A stretch of DNA of 64,000 bases, taken from contig JALGPY010000007.1 of NCBI GenBank assembly GCA_023055425.1, positions 87,383,136 through 87,447,135 on the forward strand, written 5' to 3'. Made by a program: the position numbers and the translations under genes. The number at the start of each line of letters is the position of its first letter. The first letter of the stretch is position 1. The notes beneath the pieces were generated by a model. It was not told the DNA's origin, did not search any database, and was given only the letters and a program-made list of their open reading frames with translations. This document shows, one piece after another, positions 31,769 through 42,624 of this stretch. This DNA is from Linanthus parryae (Eukaryota > Streptophyta > Magnoliopsida > Ericales > Polemoniaceae).

Positions 31769-32194
31769 TGTTCAGTCAACTGTGAGGGTGAGGAGGGTTT
31801 GTGGAGGATAGGGTTTTGAGATAAGGGGTAGTGGGGTTAGGTAGGTCCAAGGGCAAAATTGTTATTTACCTTTTGCAAAGGTTATCAAAAAGGAAAATGG
31901 TGTGATAGAGAAGAAACACCTCTAAAAGGAAAGCGATGTGATAGAGAAGAAACGGAGGTAGTATTTATTTTCTGACACGCTGCAAAGGAAAGAAAAAACA
32001 TGTACTCATATGTGTGGATTTAGGATTTGTCTCCGGAGGCCACTTTTTTTTAAAGAGAACATTATGATAGATATATCTGAATAGAGGGGTTTCAAAATAA
32101 ATTTAATGAACAAGATATAGGTTAAAATTCCATTTTCAAAAATTTATGCTCGTTATTTTCAAAAATCCCCCACCCTATATAAAGGTGTAAGACG

Positions 32195-32890
32195 TAGGGG
32201 TGCAACTTGGACGGGCTGAACCCGACCAACCCGAGCCCACCCGGATTAAAATTGGGGTCGAACACGTATGTTTCGTAATTTGGACGGGCTTGGAGAGAAA
32301 TTTTCAACCTAAGTTTCATTTATTGTCAAGCTTGGGCAACATTATTAAACAACGATCTAGCCCAAATTGCCCGTTTTGTAAAAATCATTACCTACAAATA
32401 TTGCAATTCAAGAGAATTATATAGCATATTTTATACAAATATATTACTTTTCTTTTGATAATTAGTTATGCCTTCAATGATATTTTTTTTCTTGAACTAA
32501 TTAATTTATTTTTTCACCCAATATTTATTATTCTCTTGTATATTAAATAAATCATTTGACGCTCCTTAGTTGATAATTTTTTATTCAATCTAGCAACATA
32601 TCATCATTAGTTTTTAGCCTTAAATCATAAATTTGAAAACACATTGTTTCGGCATATCCTTTTACCTTTAAATTATTAATTTAATGTTAAACAGACAATT
32701 TCAAACTAATTAAAAGTGATAAGTAATTAATTTATTAAGTTTAATGGGCTAACCCAAATTCAATCTGAACTCGAATTGATCGACATGAATTTGGTCTCGG
32801 GCGGGCTCACGATACTCCTAATCGGGCTGGGCTGGGCTTGGGCTTGGGCAGGGGTGTCAATCCGTCCAGCCCGCCCGAATTGCACTGCTA
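32195..32890. mobile_element. hAT-type MITE, copy 2
   Basis: The left end TAGGGGTGCAACTTGGACGG matches the reversed right end TAGCAGTGCAATTCGGGCGG. A perfect 8-bp target duplication GTAAGACG flanks it (32187-32194 and 32891-32898). It has the same CCCGAA/GGGCTT-rich arms as the element at 27411-27954 and is 696 bp long. AT-rich centre, no transposase. Confidence 0.9.
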
Positions 32891-32898
32891 GTAAGACG

Positions 32899-34338
32899 CA
32901 CTGAAGACCAAACCCAGTTCAGCTATAGTTAGTATGTAAACACAAAAGAATTTAAACAAACCTTTTAACATTGCAATCTCCACAGATCGCAACTTTGTCT
33001 ATGGGAGGAAAGAGTGACCCAAGCTGAAAAAGATTACCCACATAGTAGCCATCAAATCAATTAGCGTAAATTTAAGTGAAGGGTATTTCAGCATCCATAA
33101 TAGGCTTTCTAACTTTCATCGTCTCCTCAAAATAGGGCCGTATCAAGAGTTTCGGTGGTCTTAGGCGAATGAGAGTGGATATAGAGTCTGTAGACGACAA
33201 GCAAGAACACGGTATGAGTGTGTCTACTTATATATAACCTCAAATTGCGAGACATCGGAAGTTTACTTCGTAGATTCAGTTTGATTAGTCCTTGCTCAAA
33301 TAATAAAAGACATAATTGACAAGACAATAAAATCTAATCTATTATAATTAAGGATTGCGTAAAGATCCCTAAGTGATGCAACAAAAAACTGTAAAGTTAT
33401 CAGACAATAGGACAGTTATATGAACAGTTAGGATTCGAACCACACCTGCTAGCACCAACAAGGTATAAACAACTTTATTGCCCGAAACCATCTGATGCAA
33501 GATATATAACGAGCTTAAACACCTATAAGCTACTCACCACAATATATTTACTTGCCTAGGTTCTGCAACCTCTTGTGTAGCACCCCACATGGTGGCAATC
33601 CAAGTACTCACTTGAATCTAGTTGGAAACTAATACACAAGCTCGTTCCGTTGAACTGGTGACATGAGATACACGTGATCCACCTACTCCAAGCAGGCACT
33701 ACATGACCTTTTCCACCGTATTTTGTCAAGTGAACAACTCTATCCGTGTAGTTCGTGAGTGAACAACTCTTTCACGTGTAGATACTGTAAAACAATAACC
33801 TGCAAGAAATTGGAGATTCTAGGCAAGACTAACATAATTATAGACCTGCATGCAACAATAAATGTTCCTTAGAAAATGCTAAGGAGTCACGAGATAATCC
33901 CAACAGGGATACACGATATGATCTGAAGAAAAATGATCAATAACAACTCAGCATGAATACTGCTTCACAGATCTGGTAAACACACGCTAGGATGAACAAT
34001 AAATGAGAGATCCTAGGTATGATAAATATAAATCTATGAAAAATATCACGAGATTATGATTTATATATAAAACAAACTTCTATAGCTAATTCTGGACACG
34101 GATAAATCAACCAGTAGAAGTTCTAGATATGAATGAGAGAGATAATATAAAACTCAAATGAACAATAAAGTACATATCTAACTTGAAGACTCTAGAATAT
34201 AAATCAAATTTTGAATACTTGAATGAAGTTGAATTGCCATAGGAATACCTGTAACTGACGCTGAATTAGAACGCTTGAAGGAAACAGCACAACGGGTGAA
34301 TCCTTGGACCAACGGCTGAGGAACCCTATACCAATTTT
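32899..34338. other. Unassigned AT-rich stretch
   Basis: No gene, terminal repeat or conserved domain seen over about 1.4 kb. A small word duplication GTGAACAACTCT occurs twice near 33730-33775. It borders the 3' end of the old minus-strand copia LTR and could be that element's original target DNA. Confidence 0.4.
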
Positions 34339-34495
34339 TGTAGGGGTTTGTAACAGATTAAGCAGCGGAATTAAACTAAAATAGATCCACACACGACGCT
34401 CCAAGGATGAGAATTCATAACAATAGTAAAGGATTCGTAATAGTCACCTTGTAGGTTTCCTGTGATGACTTCAAACGCGAATAGTGTCACGTCTC
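34339..34495 (-). mobile_element. Old copia LTR, piece 1 (LTR 3' end)
   Basis: On the minus strand this ends in ...CTACA at 34339 and contains GATGACTTCAAACGCGAAT in plus reading, which matches the reverse complement of the Angela LTR 3' end (around 50100-50120). It is the first of three pieces of one LTR split by two later insertions. It stops at GTCTC (34491-34495), the target duplication of the Athila-like element. Confidence 0.85.
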
Positions 34496-36110
34496 TGATA
34501 ACGCCCAAATAGGGGTTATCTTGTAGCCCGATTTAACGTAGCTTTGTGCCGGAAAGTCATGTTTTAGCCATAATTCACCCTCGGAAAGCCTCGATTTTAG
34601 GAACGAGTCGTTTATTTGCTCTTCATAAAATTTTGCATTTTCAGTACTTTTATAGGATATGATCGCGGGTGTGTTCGTGTTGTCTATCCAGGAAAAGGGC
34701 TCGTGAATGCTGCAAGAACTACGCGCGAAAGCAGGAGGAGGCAAAACAGGCAGAAAAAGAAACGAGGAGCTTTTTGTGTGCGTATTTTACGCACATCCCT
34801 GCGTATTATACGTACTCAACAAGAGAGATGGGCAAATTTTTGGAAGCATAAGTCCCTGTGTGCGTATGTTACGCAGGGCTGTGCGTATTATACGCACACA
34901 GGAAGGACAAATACGCAGATAGGAGAAAAAACTGCACATGATTGACTACTGTGTGCGTATTTTACGCACACCTGTGCGTATCATACACACACATCAAGAA
35001 ACTACGCAGAAATCAGCACTTGCTAGGCTACTGTGTGTGTATTTTACGCACACTTCTGCGTATTATACGCACACATCACAAATTCCGAGGCGGTATCAGT
35101 CTGTGGCAGTTTCATAAATAAAGGTAAGTTCCTGAAACGTGTTCAGCACTATATAAAGACTCGTCTAGACTCGTTCTAAAGACACAACACATCCAAGGAG
35201 AAGTCTGACCATCCCCGGAGAGCATGGAAGCGCGAATCCAGATCTAAAGACTTAGTTTGATCTTATTCTCTCTCTTAATTTCAAAAACTTTGTTAGTTAA
35301 TTATGTCGTTTAGTAGCTAAACCTTTTACCTAGGTTCTCGGTGAACCTAGGGTTTTGTTTTCAGAGATTGTTCTGCAGTTTGATTATGGATTCATGATTT
35401 CGTTATCTTAATTCGGCAGTATTATCAGTTATTATGTCTTTGATTATTATCGTTTATGCATGATCGGAGTCGCGAACCAGAATTCCTACAGACCCGAGCT
35501 TGTAGGTGAAAACGTCAAGTTAGGGTTAGGACGAAAAGACAAGATTTAGTACCTTACCCTGATAGACCGAACAGAGAAAGGGAGATAGGGCTAGCCAAAA
35601 CGTGTAGACCAACTGTTAGAGAATCTGACCCGGGCCATCAGGACAGGTTACAAACCCTAGCAGCCTTAGAACGAGACTGCAACTTTAGGCAGTTTAACAG
35701 GAATTCGAAAGTCTGCAGGATTGTGATAGCGTGTGGAATCTGAAAGGTTACTGCACAACCGATACGTGGCACGGGTAATTAAAACTGCTGAGTGTTTTCA
35801 TATCAAACGAAGAACGTGAATATGAAGAAACCCTAGGGGATCTTGGGACCTAGTATTCAAACCCTAGATTTTACAACCTTAAAATTTCCAGAAAAACGCC
35901 ACAAAAAATATTTACGTTTTAGTTGTTTATTTTTAGTCCGTAGCTAGTAATCACACTCTTAAACTACTCCTCCTTTTACACTCTGCAAGTTAAAACTGAT
36001 CGCTCGAAAAAAACTCAAAACAGTCCTCGTGGGAACGATTACCCGAGTTGAAATACACCCGGTATTACTCGATTTGTATACTTGCGAATAGCATGTTAGT
36101 TTGCGCATCA
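34496..36110 (+). repeat. 5' LTR of the Athila-like element
   Basis: 1615 bp, nearly the same as the 1610-bp 3' LTR but with scattered substitutions (for example around 34640-34690). This shows the insertion is not very recent. It contains a cluster of TGTGCGTA...TACGCACA palindromes. Confidence 0.95.
34776..35078. repeat. Palindrome cluster TGTGCGTATTTTACGCACA in the 5' LTR
   Basis: Seven or so imperfect palindromes in 300 bp, in two alternating forms: GTGTGCGTATTTTACGCACA and TGCGTATTATACGCACACA. Copies lie near 34776, 34800, 34858, 34880, 34950, 34972, 35031 and 35057. The same cluster recurs in the 3' LTR and in internal spacer DNA. Confidence 0.9.
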
Positions 36111-36116
36111 AGTTTT

Positions 36117-36134
36117 TGGCGCCGTTGCCGGGGA
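36117..36134 (+). other. Primer-binding site (tRNA-Asp type)
   Basis: TGGCGCCGTTGCCGGGGA, six bases after the LTR end. This matches the sequence used by Athila-clade elements for minus-strand priming by tRNA-Asp. Confidence 0.88.
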
Positions 36135-36337
36135 CGATTTAGGGTTAATTTAGTTATCAGAATTAGTTTTCAGAGTTTTTATTTTTCGGTTTCGTTATTT
36201 CTCTTTTATCTCACTGCTTTTTGAATCTGCGTTTTCCAGGACTGTTTAGTTGATGCGCAGATTGCCTCGCTATTTGGTACCACCACTCGACAACCAGAGA
36301 AGCTTTACACCGAAAAGAACCGCAGAAACCGAGAATA

Positions 36338-37680
36338 ATGGCAAACAACCAAGGAGATCGTCTTGAAAACCTAGCAACCGGCCGAGAGGAACCAGAGACA
36401 CGTACCCTAGCCCAGATGGCTCGGTACATCGAATAGCTTATCACAGCAGGCTTTGCGACCCGTAAGAACCAGAGGACATATAACCGGATTGGAAAGGAGT
36501 TGGTGGAGAATTTCGAAGTCCCCACGGGGGGAGGGGGGGCATGAACGAGCTATTGTGGTGCCAGAGATCACCGCAGAACACTTTGACTTAAAACCCTCCA
36601 CCATCCAGACTGTGCAAACCCTCTGCCCATTTTATGGCAAAGCCGACGAAGACCCGAACGACTTTATCGGGAAGTTTGAGGATTATTGCAACAAGGTACG
36701 GTACAAGGGAGTTGACGCAGAGGCACTTATGCTAATTCTGTTCCCATATTGCCTATACGGAGTGGACAAAGACTCGCTCGAATCCTGACCACCCAGATCC
36801 ATCACTACATGAGAGGGGTGCGTCACGGATTTTCTGGCAAAATTTTACCCCGCTTCCCTGGTCATTCAGCTGCAAAGCGAGATTCTATCATTCAAGCAGA
36901 ATATGGGGGAGACGGTGGTAGGCGCATGGGACAGATTGATGAGATTGGTGAAAAGATGCCCGAACCACAGTTTTGGAGACGCGAAGATCCTGCAGGTATT
37001 CTACCATGTCCTAGACAGGGAGAGTGCTGAAACGATAGACAGAGAAGCTGGGGGAAACTTCCTATACCATGTGGACAAAGATGGTGCATACGATCTGATG
37101 AAGCAGTTAGCCAAGCAAGACACTCGACTGTTGGACGATCGCAGGATGGCGGCTCGAGCCGAGCCAGTGGAAGACGACCGGATAGATAATCTGGCCAAGA
37201 TCGTTCAAGACTTGGTTAAGAAATTCTACTCGGACAGGAAGGTTGTTACAGCAGTAGGAGAACCTGATTTGGACGCAACCATTGAGGAGCTCACAACCGA
37301 AGATACCAAATACGTACAGCAGCAGTGGGACCCGAGCCGGTACAGACCGGGTACGAGAGATCATCCCGGGTTCGGTATGGAAACCCGAATTCTGCAGTTT
37401 ATGCACCGGGATTCCAGCACAGGCCACCGGCTCAGCAGGCCGCACCGACACAGCAAGTTCAGCCAGGCCCATCTGCACAGCAGTACGATGCCCAAATGAA
37501 GAAAATCGAGTCCATGTTTCAGATCATGGATTCCCAGATCGCGCATATGGACGCCCTGACAGCCGACGTGCAGACAACCAAAACGTCACTGCGCGATTTG
37601 GAGGTACAATTAGGGTAGTTAGCATAGCAGCTAACGGAGAGACAGCTAGGAAACTTTCCCTCGAATACAGTAAATAATCC
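36338..37680 (+). pseudogene. Gag region of the Athila-like element, broken
   Basis: The capsid-like polyprotein start lies at the ATG at 36338 (MANNQGDRLENL). An in-frame TAG follows after about 32 codons. Gag-domain segments then appear in 36453-36788 (LCPFYGKADEDPNDFIGKFE) and 36903-37300 (VVGAWDRLMRLVKRCPNH and DLMKQLAKQD), typical of the plant retrotransposon gag family. A Gln-rich linker and a DQIN...TTRSG motif follow in another frame to about 37720. Stops TAG at 37616-37618 and 37625-37636 fall where related elements have Gln codons. Frame breaks lie near 36790 and 37320. A GGGGGGAGGGGGGG run near 36525 is another likely slip site. Confidence 0.8.
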
Positions 37681-37720
37681 ACGTGATCAGATCAATGCCA
37701 TCACCACTCGGAGTGGATTA

Positions 37721-38632
37721 GAACTACAGGATCCACAGTATCCTAGCCATGCACGTGCAGAAAAATCGAAAGAAGTTGAATGCGAAGTATGTGGCAGGGA
37801 TAACAGCTCAGCCGACCGCCCCCAGCCAAAGGGCTCGGTTGAGCAAGATGCAGCGCAGAACGAGAAGGATGCAGAAACAATACCTGTCTCTAAGGAGGTG
37901 CCATACCCTGTGAAAACACGAAAGAGAGATGATAGCAAAGACTACGCCAAGTTTCTCGAGATGTTCCAGCAGCTACAGCTCAACATACCCTTTGTTGAGG
38001 CTTTCGAAAAGATGCCCACTTACGCCAAGTTCCTCAAAGACATTCTGTATGGGAGGAGGCGAATGAGCGATTTCGAGACTATAAACCTGACGGCAGAAGT
38101 GAGCAACTGTGTGAAGAATGGGCTACCGAGGAAGAGGAAGGATCCCGACAGTTTTGTTATACCGGTCACCCTAGGTAATGCTTACACAGGAAAGGCTCTG
38201 TGTGACCTAGGGGCCAGCATCAACCTGATGCCATTAACGAGTTTCAAGAGTTTGAAAGTCGGTGAACCCCGACCCACCAAAATTATGCTGCAGATGGCAG
38301 ACAAGTCCGTAAAGGAAGCATACAGAGTTATCGAGGATATTTAGGTGAAAGTCGGAGAGTTAATTTTTCCGGCAGATTTTGTGATCTTGGACATGGAGGT
38401 ACCGCTCATACTAGGCAGACCGTTTTTGGCCACTAGAGAAGCTATGATAAACTGCAAGAGCGGGGAACTGGCCATGCAGATTAACGAGGACAAGGTTAAA
38501 TTTAACGTCTTCAAAAATTCGCAACTGCCAAATTATTATGAGCACGAGGATATCTTTGCCATATACGTGGTTGATGAAGGCTGGGAAAATGAGGAGATAA
38601 GCCAACTATGGGAAGAGATTGATAGCATGTAG
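37721..38632 (+). pseudogene. Aspartic protease region of the Athila-like element
   Basis: Linker plus a retropepsin-like domain. LCDLGASINLMP holds the catalytic Asp in the D-x-G-A form used by Athila-type proteases, and ILGRPFLATREA is the family's second conserved block. The frame is shared with the RT start but is interrupted by TAG at 38342-38344 and TAG at 38630-38632. It would process the Gag-Pol precursor in an active element. Confidence 0.8.
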
Positions 38633-38647
38633 GGAGACGAAAAGGAG

Positions 38648-40340
38648 ATGACTCGGTGCGAGCAGGCCATGAGAGCCCAAGACTGGACCACTCTGCACCG
38701 GGACGAAGATGGCTGGCAGAAGATGATCCTGGTTCCGTCACTCAAGGAGCCACCCGCACTTGAGCTGAAACCACTCCCGAACCATCTCAGGTATGCGTGC
38801 ATAGGTAATAATAGTACTCTGCCCGTAATTGTTTCCTCTTTATGATCTCAGGAACAGGAGGAGAAACAGCTGGAAGTGTTGCGAGAGCACAAAGAAGCAA
38901 TCGCCTGGACGATTACGGGTATTAAGGGGATCAGCCCCTCCTATTGCATGCACAAGATCAGGATTGAAGAAGGAAAGAAACCAGTGATTCAGCCCCAGAG
39001 GAGACTAAATCCGAACATGAAAGATGTTGTGCGCAAAGAGGTCATGAAGTGGCTGGAGGCAGGAATCATATACCCCATATCAGACAACACTTGGATAAGC
39101 CCGGTCCAGTGCGTGCCCAAAAAAGGGGGTTATTACGGTGGTGCAGAATAAGGACCAGGAACAGATTGCGCAGCGCACCGTTACAGGCTGGCGGATCTGT
39201 ATGGACTATCGGAGGCTAAACAATGCAACTTTGAAAGATCACTTCCCGCTACCGTTCATGGACCAGATGTTAGACAGGCTAGCTCATCACGCCTATTATT
39301 GTTTTCTGGACGGGTACTTCGGGTACAACCATATTTGCATAGCCTCGGAAGATCAGGAGAAGACAACGTTTACCTGCCCGTATGATAAGTTTGCTTTCCG
39401 GCGCATGCCGTTCGGATTGTGTAACGCTCCAGCTACGTTCCAGAGATGCATGATGGCGATATTCTCCGACATAATCAAGAAAAATCTGGAGGTCTTTATG
39501 GACGATTTTTCACTGTTCGGGGACAGTTTCGACGACTGCCTGCACCATCTGGGCCAGGTTCTGGTCCGATGCAAGAAAGCGAACTTAGTACTGAATTGGG
39601 AAAAGTGTCACTTTATGGTCACCGAAGGGATCGTGCTGGGTGAAAAAATTTACAGCAAAGGACTCGAGGTGGACAGGGCCAAGATTGAGGTGATAAAACA
39701 ACTTCTGTACCCAACAACCGTAAAGGCGATCAAGAGTTTTCTGGGACATGCAAGATTTTACCGGAGGTTCATCAAAGAATTTTCCAAGATCACAAAGCCA
39801 CTCTGCGCTTTGCTCGGAAAAGACGTGCCCTTTGACTTTGATGTGGTGTGTCAATGGGCCTTAGACCATTTAAAGGAGAAGCGGTGATCACTAAGCCGGA
39901 CTGTTCACTTCCGTTTGAGCTGATGTGTGACGCCAGCGATTATGCAATCGGTGCAGTTTTGGGACAGCGGAACGACAAGGTCTGCAGCAAGTCGGGTGCT
40001 CAATGATGCTCAGGTCAACTATGGCACTACAGAGAAGGAACTGCTTGCTTTCGTATATGCCCTCGACAAATTCAGGCCATACTTGGTCGGGTCAAAATTG
40101 ATCGTTTTAACCGACCATAGTGTCCTGAAATGTCTGCTGGACAAAAAGGACGCAAAACAGAGGCTGCTGAGGTGGGTATTATTGATGCAGAAATTTGATG
40201 TGGAAATCCGGGACAAGAAGGGAGTTGAGAACGTAGTTGCGGACCACCTGTCCAGGCTCGAGAATGCTAAGGCAGTCAAGCTGGGGAGACCATGGTACTA
40301 TGCTATAGCCAATTATCTGGTGAGTGGTACGCTTCCTTAG
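38648..40340 (+). pseudogene. Reverse transcriptase-RNase H region of the Athila-like element
   Basis: RT motifs in order: EHKEAIAWTITGIKGISPSY, GWRICMDYRRLN, MPFGLCNAPATFQRCM and the catalytic FMDDFS (D-D pair intact). Then come the RNase H linker FLGHARFYRRFIKEFSK and the RNase H end [29 protein letters not shown], and [11 protein letters not shown]. Breaks: TGA at 38843-38845, a slip at the GGGGG run near 39126, and frame changes near 39880-39990. The catalytic residues survive but the reading frame does not. Confidence 0.88.
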
Positions 40341-41466
40341 GACCTAACCCCGTCACAGCGGAAACAGTTCATTTATGAGAGCCGGCAATATTTCTGGGAC
40401 GACCCGTATCTGTTCAGCAGGGAGCCGAAAACATCCTGAGAAGGTGTGTTTCGACTCACGAGGCCTGGAACGTGATCAAACACTGCTACTCGGCTCAGTG
40501 TGGGGGTCACTTCGGAGGGACCTGCACGACACACAAGGTACTGCAGTCAGGTTTATTTTGGCCAACACTTTTCAAATGCTGTCATGATTATGTAAAGGAC
40601 GTGATAGATGCCAGAGGACAGGGAGTACGTTCCCATCTTCTATGGGAAATCTGTACATACTTCTGGCAGTGGACTATGTTACGAAGTGGATCGAGGCGAT
40701 AGCGTGTCAGAAAAACGATGCAGCGTCAGTTGAGCGTTTTCTGAAACACAACATGTTTACGCGGTTTGGGACCCCCAGGGCGATGATCAGCTATGAAGGA
40801 TCTCATTTCATTAACAAAGTGTTTGCCAGGGTGCTGCTGAAGCAGTACGGGGTGTCTATCCATAAGGTATCATTGCCTTATCACCTCCGGACTAACGGGC
40901 AAGCTGAGGTGTCAAACAGAGAGATCAAGGGCATTCTCGAGAAAACCGTAAATCTGGGCCGAAAGGATTGGTCGATGAGACTGGACGATGCGCTATGGGC
41001 ATACAGGACAACCTTCAAAACACCGCTAGGAATGTCACCGTACCAGCTTGTGTTTGGGAAAGCGTGTCATCTTCCGGTTGAGATGGAGCACAAGGCCTAT
41101 TGGGCCATCAAACTGCTCAATATGGATCAAAGTTTGGCCGGAGATAAGAGAAAAATGGCGCTACTGGAATTAGAGGAGTTTCGCAGAACGACATTTGAGA
41201 GCGCCAAAATTTATAAGGACATGAAGCAGTTCGACGAAGGGGACAAAGTTCTTCTCTACAACACGAGAATGAGGTTCTTTCCGGGAAAGTTGAGATCTCG
41301 TTGGTCGGGGCCGTTCATCATCAAGAAGATATTCGCATGGGACGCATTTGAGCTGGAGAATCCAAAAGATAACTTGAGCTTCAGGGTGAACGGAAACCGG
41401 ATCAAGCCGTATCTCGAGACTGCCGAAGTCGCCAAGGTTGACCTGATCTACTTCGACGACCCATGA
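40341..41466 (+). pseudogene. Integrase region of the Athila-like element, active site damaged
   Basis: A zinc-binding N-terminal part with CGGHFGGTCTTHKVLQSG appears around 40500-40590. The core is in 40642-41466, with [33 protein letters not shown] (third acidic residue present) and the C-terminal [11 protein letters not shown] block. The second catalytic Asp position reads Tyr (MISYEGSHF instead of an ISD-type motif). DNA between 40600 and 40640 is too short to hold the segment with the first catalytic Asp, so a small deletion is inferred. A TAG at 40338-40340 also cuts it from RNase H. Confidence 0.85.
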
Positions 41467-41673
41467 CCGAACCGGAGGTAACTGGGTCGGGCCGTCGACC
41501 ATAAATTACAAGCGCTGGTTGGGAGGCAACCCAACGTAGTAAGTTTAATTTATTTCAGCTTTTATTTAAAGTTTTGAATTTTGAGAAAGGTGAGATGAGT
41601 GGGTATTTAATGTGAACTAAGCATGTACATGCACATCAGAGCAGACAAAGCAAACAAAAAGGAACAGAGAGCT

Positions 41674-41985
41674 GCTGTGTGCGTAAAATAGTCACACCAT
41701 GTGCGTATAATATCCACAGAGAGAGATGAGAGAGAGAAAAAACCCCCTATAACCCACGGTGTGCGTATTATACGCTCAACTTGTGCGTATTTTACGCACA
41801 CCGAAGTCCAAATGGCCAAGAAGTTTGAAAATTTTGAAAAAAAAAATTTTGATTTTTGCTACTGTGTGCGTAAAATACGCACACAGCAGTGTAAATCCGA
41901 TTTTTTTTTTTTTTTTTTTGCATTTTTCTTTCCTAATGTCCTTGTGTGCGTAAAATACGCACAATATGCGTATAATATGCACAAA
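41674..41985. repeat. Internal palindrome cluster before the extra ORF
   Basis: Copies of the LTR palindromes, for example GTGTGCGTATTATACGC, TGTGCGTATTTTACGCACA, GTGTGCGTAAAATACGCACA (twice) and TGCGTATAATATGCACA, sit in an AT-rich spacer between integrase and the next ORF. This is not part of an LTR, so the motif has been spread or kept inside the element. Confidence 0.88.
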
Positions 41986-42624
41986 ACCTCAATTTTTGAC
42001 CACTTTTAACGAGGGGCATTTTGGTCATTTTGGCACTTAGGGTTTTTAAAGAGGGAGGCTGGCCATGGGAAGCCATTGATGGCTTCTTGCTTTCTTTCTC
42101 TACTTCCTTTTCTCTCAAGCTCCAAGAACACCAATTCCAAAAAGTGCCCAGAATAAAAAATCGAAGGCATATTTGGAATCCCCTCGTCACAAGGATCAGG
42201 AAACCGAAGAGTGTTCTTGAAGAAAATCTCATATTCGTAGAGTTTGCAGCAAAACCGGACGATTTCGTAGAAGGAAAGGTTAAAGAGGAGGACGCAGGCT
42301 ACGTGTGGGCGGGCTTAGATTTTCAGTCCGGCGAAGTTGGTTTTCCGGCGACTTTTCCGGTCACCGGCCGACCACTTTTCCGGTGACATCCTTGCCGGAT
42401 TCTGCACTTCACCCCCTTTGTGGGAAGGTCCAAATTTCTTTCCATCTCTTTACTTTTCCGTTTTAAGCACGACCCGTAGCCGGGTCATTGTTTCTGCAAA
42501 TTTTCTCGGTTTTGGTGCTGTGTGGACCTCTGGTAGATTTAGGGGGCTTACTTGCTGAGACGCACGATTTCACGCGGACATACGATAGATTTCTGTTTCT
42601 GCTCATTTTTTCGTACTTACTGCT

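Larger units (their letters stand above)
28011..31961. mobile_element. Giant fold-back (long inverted repeat) element with an insertion in one arm
   Basis: The left end CTACCTCTGTTTCTTCTC is mirrored by the right end (CTACCTCCGTTTCTTCTC on the minus strand), with TA on both sides, as in Tc1/mariner-Stowaway elements. The mirror does not stop at the ends. Left arm 28011 to about 28590 plus about 30791-31075 pairs with right arm 31961 to about 31085, so nearly 0.9 kb folds back on itself around a short centre (about 31076-31084). About 2.2 kb of unrelated, organelle-like DNA interrupts the left arm. Subterminal GTGTGATAGAGAAGAAAC words recur at the right end and a variant sits at the centre. 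No transposase is present. Confidence 0.85.

Noticed and set aside
34318..34338. TGGTATAGGG on the minus strand beside the old copia LTR end, possibly a primer-binding site
   Set aside because: Only the first six bases match the tRNA-Met site. The LTR has a polypurine tract on its other side, so it is the 3' LTR and the match is probably chance. A tandem LTR arrangement remains a remote option.
34616..34945. A 109-codon ORF inside the 5' LTR, repeated in the 3' LTR (46215-46544), with repeated RILRT/RIIRT peptides
   Set aside because: The repeats come from the DNA palindromes read in one frame, and the conservation between LTRs is automatic because they were copied together. No domain is recognised.
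34776..35078. Regularly spaced palindromes that look a little like a CRISPR array
   Set aside because: This is eukaryotic LTR DNA, the spacing is irregular, the motif alternates between two forms, and no cas-like genes exist.
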